From assembly GCA_905479595.1 (NCBI GenBank), contig CAJQND010000363.1:1-6422 (forward strand): DNA of 6,422 nucleotides. Reading direction: 5' to 3'. Source of the DNA: an uncultured Hyphomicrobiales bacterium. GTDB taxonomy: Bacteria; Pseudomonadota; Alphaproteobacteria; Rhizobiales; CAJQND01. Below are positions 5,701-6,422 of this stretch, one piece after another. The notes below the pieces were generated by a model. The model was not told where the DNA came from. It did no database searches and worked only from the letters and a program-made list of their open reading frames with translations. Position 1 is the stretch's first letter; every line of letters begins with the position of its first letter. The position numbers were made by a program, and so were the translations under genes.

Positions 5701-6422
5701 CGTGAAAAACTTCCCGGCCGCCGCAAAGGCTACACCCAGAAGGCGGTTGTGGGCGGCCACAAGGTCTACCTGCGCACCGGCGAGTATGATGATGGGCGCA
5801 TCGGCGAGATATTCATCGACATGCACAAGGAAGGTGCTGCCTTCCGCGCCATGATGAACAATTTCGCCATCGCCATCTCACTTGGCCTGCAATATGGCGT
5901 ACCGCTGGAGGAATATGTGGAGGCGTTTACCTTCACCCGTTTTGAACCTGCCGGTATTGTTCAGGGCAATGACGCGATCAAGAACGCGACATCCATTCTC
6001 GACTATGTGTTCCGTGAGTTGGCAGTGTCTTATCTCTCGCGCAATGATCTTGCCCATGTGGATCCCTCTGACCTGGCTTATGACGCGCTCGGCAAAGGCA
6101 CCCAGGAAGGCAAGAAGCCGCAAGAAGAAGGCAATGACGTGCCAGCGCCAGCGCCGCTTTCTGCCAGCCACATCATGTCGTCTGGCTATGTGCGCCAGAC
6201 CATGTCGGAGAACGTGGTGGTGATGCCCGGGTCTTCAACAATGACCATTGAAGCCAACCCGGTCGTCGCCATGCAGGCACAGGCGGAAGCCTTCGCCACC
6301 ACCAATGCGGTGGGCGTAGCAGATATCGGCGACACGCAAACCATGCTCGCTGCCAGCGTTGTTGCTGCCGTGGAAGAAGCTCTTGGCGAAGGCGCACCAG
6401 CGCCAAAGGACAAGTCAATGAT
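2776..6422 (+). CDS. nrdJ: Adenosylcobalamin-dependent (class II) ribonucleoside-diphosphate reductase NrdJ, 3' end outside window
   Basis: This enzyme reduces ribonucleotides to deoxyribonucleotides in the cytosol, generating its thiyl radical from adenosylcobalamin, independent of oxygen. 1215 residues are visible in one unbroken frame. The N-terminal domain (MRIERRYTEAGKGPFEAIEFRKA) lacks an ATP cone. Active-site landmarks: C199 in PHACFIQSV and C487 in TACNLASLNL are the redox pair; C476 in N474-P-C-S-E478 is the radical cysteine with its Asn and Glu partners; APTGTIG (673-679) binds substrate phosphate. The 476-487 spacing of 11 equals C408-C419 of the Lactobacillus class II enzyme. An insert with C325, C328 and C335 and an acidic/coiled linker (about 929-980) precede a TSCPD domain (about 981-1095). 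After about 1100 comes an Ala/Pro-rich linker; the C-terminal CxxC redox tail is presumably beyond the window. The start is fixed by an upstream in-frame stop and the GAGGGG site. Upstream NrdR boxes indicate dNTP-responsive repression. No intein is present. Confidence 0.98.
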   Translation, partial: MRIERRYTEAGKGPFEAIEFRKAKSEIRNPDGSVVFMLDNIDVPAQFSQVAADILAQKYFRKAGVPAALKKVEENTVPSWLWRCVPDKEALAKLPEGERYGPETDARQVFNRLAGTWTYWAWKGGYFDTEEDARAFYDELCFMLATQKVAPNSPQWFNTGLHWAYGIDGPGQGHYYVDFETGKLTRSKSSYEHPQPHACFIQSVGDDLVNEGGIMDLWVREARLFKYGSGTGSNFSYIRGENEPLSGGGKSSGLMSFLKIGDRAAGAIKSGGTTRRAAKMVVVDIDHPDIEDYIDWKVKEEQKVAALVTGSKIVKQHLTDVMKACVNCEGPDQHCFEIAKNPALKRAVKAARRSQVSDNYIQRVIQFARQGYTSIQFDTYDTDWDSEAYRTVSGQNSNNSVRVNDEFMDAVASDGDWDLVGRRSGEVTATLKARDLWAKVGFSAWASADPGIQYHTTINDWHTCPASGDIRASNPCSEYMFLDDTACNLASLNLLQFRQKDGSFDVDTFEHCVRLWTMVLETSVTMAQFPSKEIAKRSYEFRTLGLGFANIGGLLMTSGISYDSDEGRAICGAISAIMTGVAYETSALMAKELGPFPGYEKNAEHMLRVMRNHARAARGEASGYEKISTSPVPLDHANCPEAVLVERAIAAWDRAVSLGEEHGYRNAQTSVIAPTGTIGLVMDCDTTGIEPDFALVKFKKLAGGGYFKIINRAVPEALRTLGYAEHQIEEIAVYAVGHASLAQAPAINHTSLRAKGFTDAQIDAVEAGLGSAFDIKFAFNKWTLGEEFCRETLNLTDEQLDDMSFDLLAAIGFSKGDIEAANVHVCGAMTLEGAPHLQDEHLSVFDCANPCGRIGKRFLSVDSHIKMMAASQPFISGAISKTINMPNDATVEDCTAAYELSWKLALKANALYRDGSKLSQPLNSALIEDANDEDDDSLEEMIEAPAAARATMAAERVTEKIVERIIEVEVEKAQEREKLPGRRKGYTQKAVVGGHKVYLRTGEYDDGRIGEIFIDMHKEGAAFRAMMNNFAIAISLGLQYGVPLEEYVEAFTFTRFEPAGIVQGNDAIKNATSILDYVFRELAVSYLSRNDLAHVDPSDLAYDALGKGTQEGKKPQEEGNDVPAPAPLSASHIMSSGYVRQTMSENVVVMPGSSTMTIEANPVVAMQAQAEAFATTNAVGVADIGDTQTMLAASVVAAVEEALGEGAPAPKDKSM

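Noticed and set aside
4663..5826. 387-codon open frame on the - strand inside nrdJ
   Set aside because: It lies wholly opposite a clearly conserved nrdJ frame, has low-complexity His/Gly/Arg/Phe-rich composition and resembles no family; it is an antisense shadow of a codon-biased gene.
2776..6422. Intein or frameshift in nrdJ
   Set aside because: Inteins are frequent in ribonucleotide reductases, but all conserved blocks here are contiguous and in one frame.

Overview
The window looks like chromosomal DNA from an alphaproteobacterium. The strongest evidence is the NrdJ protein, which is of the long adenosylcobalamin-dependent type found in that class and matches its conserved blocks from the N-terminus onward. 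Base composition is moderately GC-rich. The exact genus cannot be told from this sequence. All genes seen lie on the + strand.

Positions 1-2042 hold a tight three-gene run. First is the C-terminal half of a proline iminopeptidase (pip). It is followed by a HAD-superfamily phosphatase whose ATG overlaps the pip stop codon, and then, 7 bases later, by a 10-helix EamA/DMT-type membrane transporter. The spacing implies co-transcription and translational coupling. These genes are housekeeping or accessory metabolism with no obvious common pathway. The first half of the HAD gene is clearly more AT-rich than its surroundings.

Positions 2043-2775 (733 bases) contain no convincing gene and form the regulatory region of the next gene. 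The first part (2043-2430) has several inverted repeats and GANTC sites. From about 2430 there is a dense control region. It has a near-consensus DnaA box, a sigma70-like promoter whose -10 lies inside a 15/16 match to the NrdR box, a weaker second NrdR-like site 31 bp downstream, and an 11-bp stem-loop at the predicted transcript start. A leader of about 300 nt with further hairpins follows, ending in a strong ribosome binding site.

Positions 2776-6422 encode nrdJ, the class II (adenosylcobalamin-dependent) ribonucleotide reductase that makes deoxyribonucleotides. It is intact for 1215 residues and runs off the window before its C-terminal redox-cysteine tail. The catalytic N-x-C-x-E motif and both active-site redox cysteines are present.

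No mobile element, CRISPR array, tRNA or rRNA was seen. The genes are of known families. The most interesting part is the architecture of the nrdJ control region: NrdR, possible DnaA and cell-cycle signals, and a long structured 5' leader.
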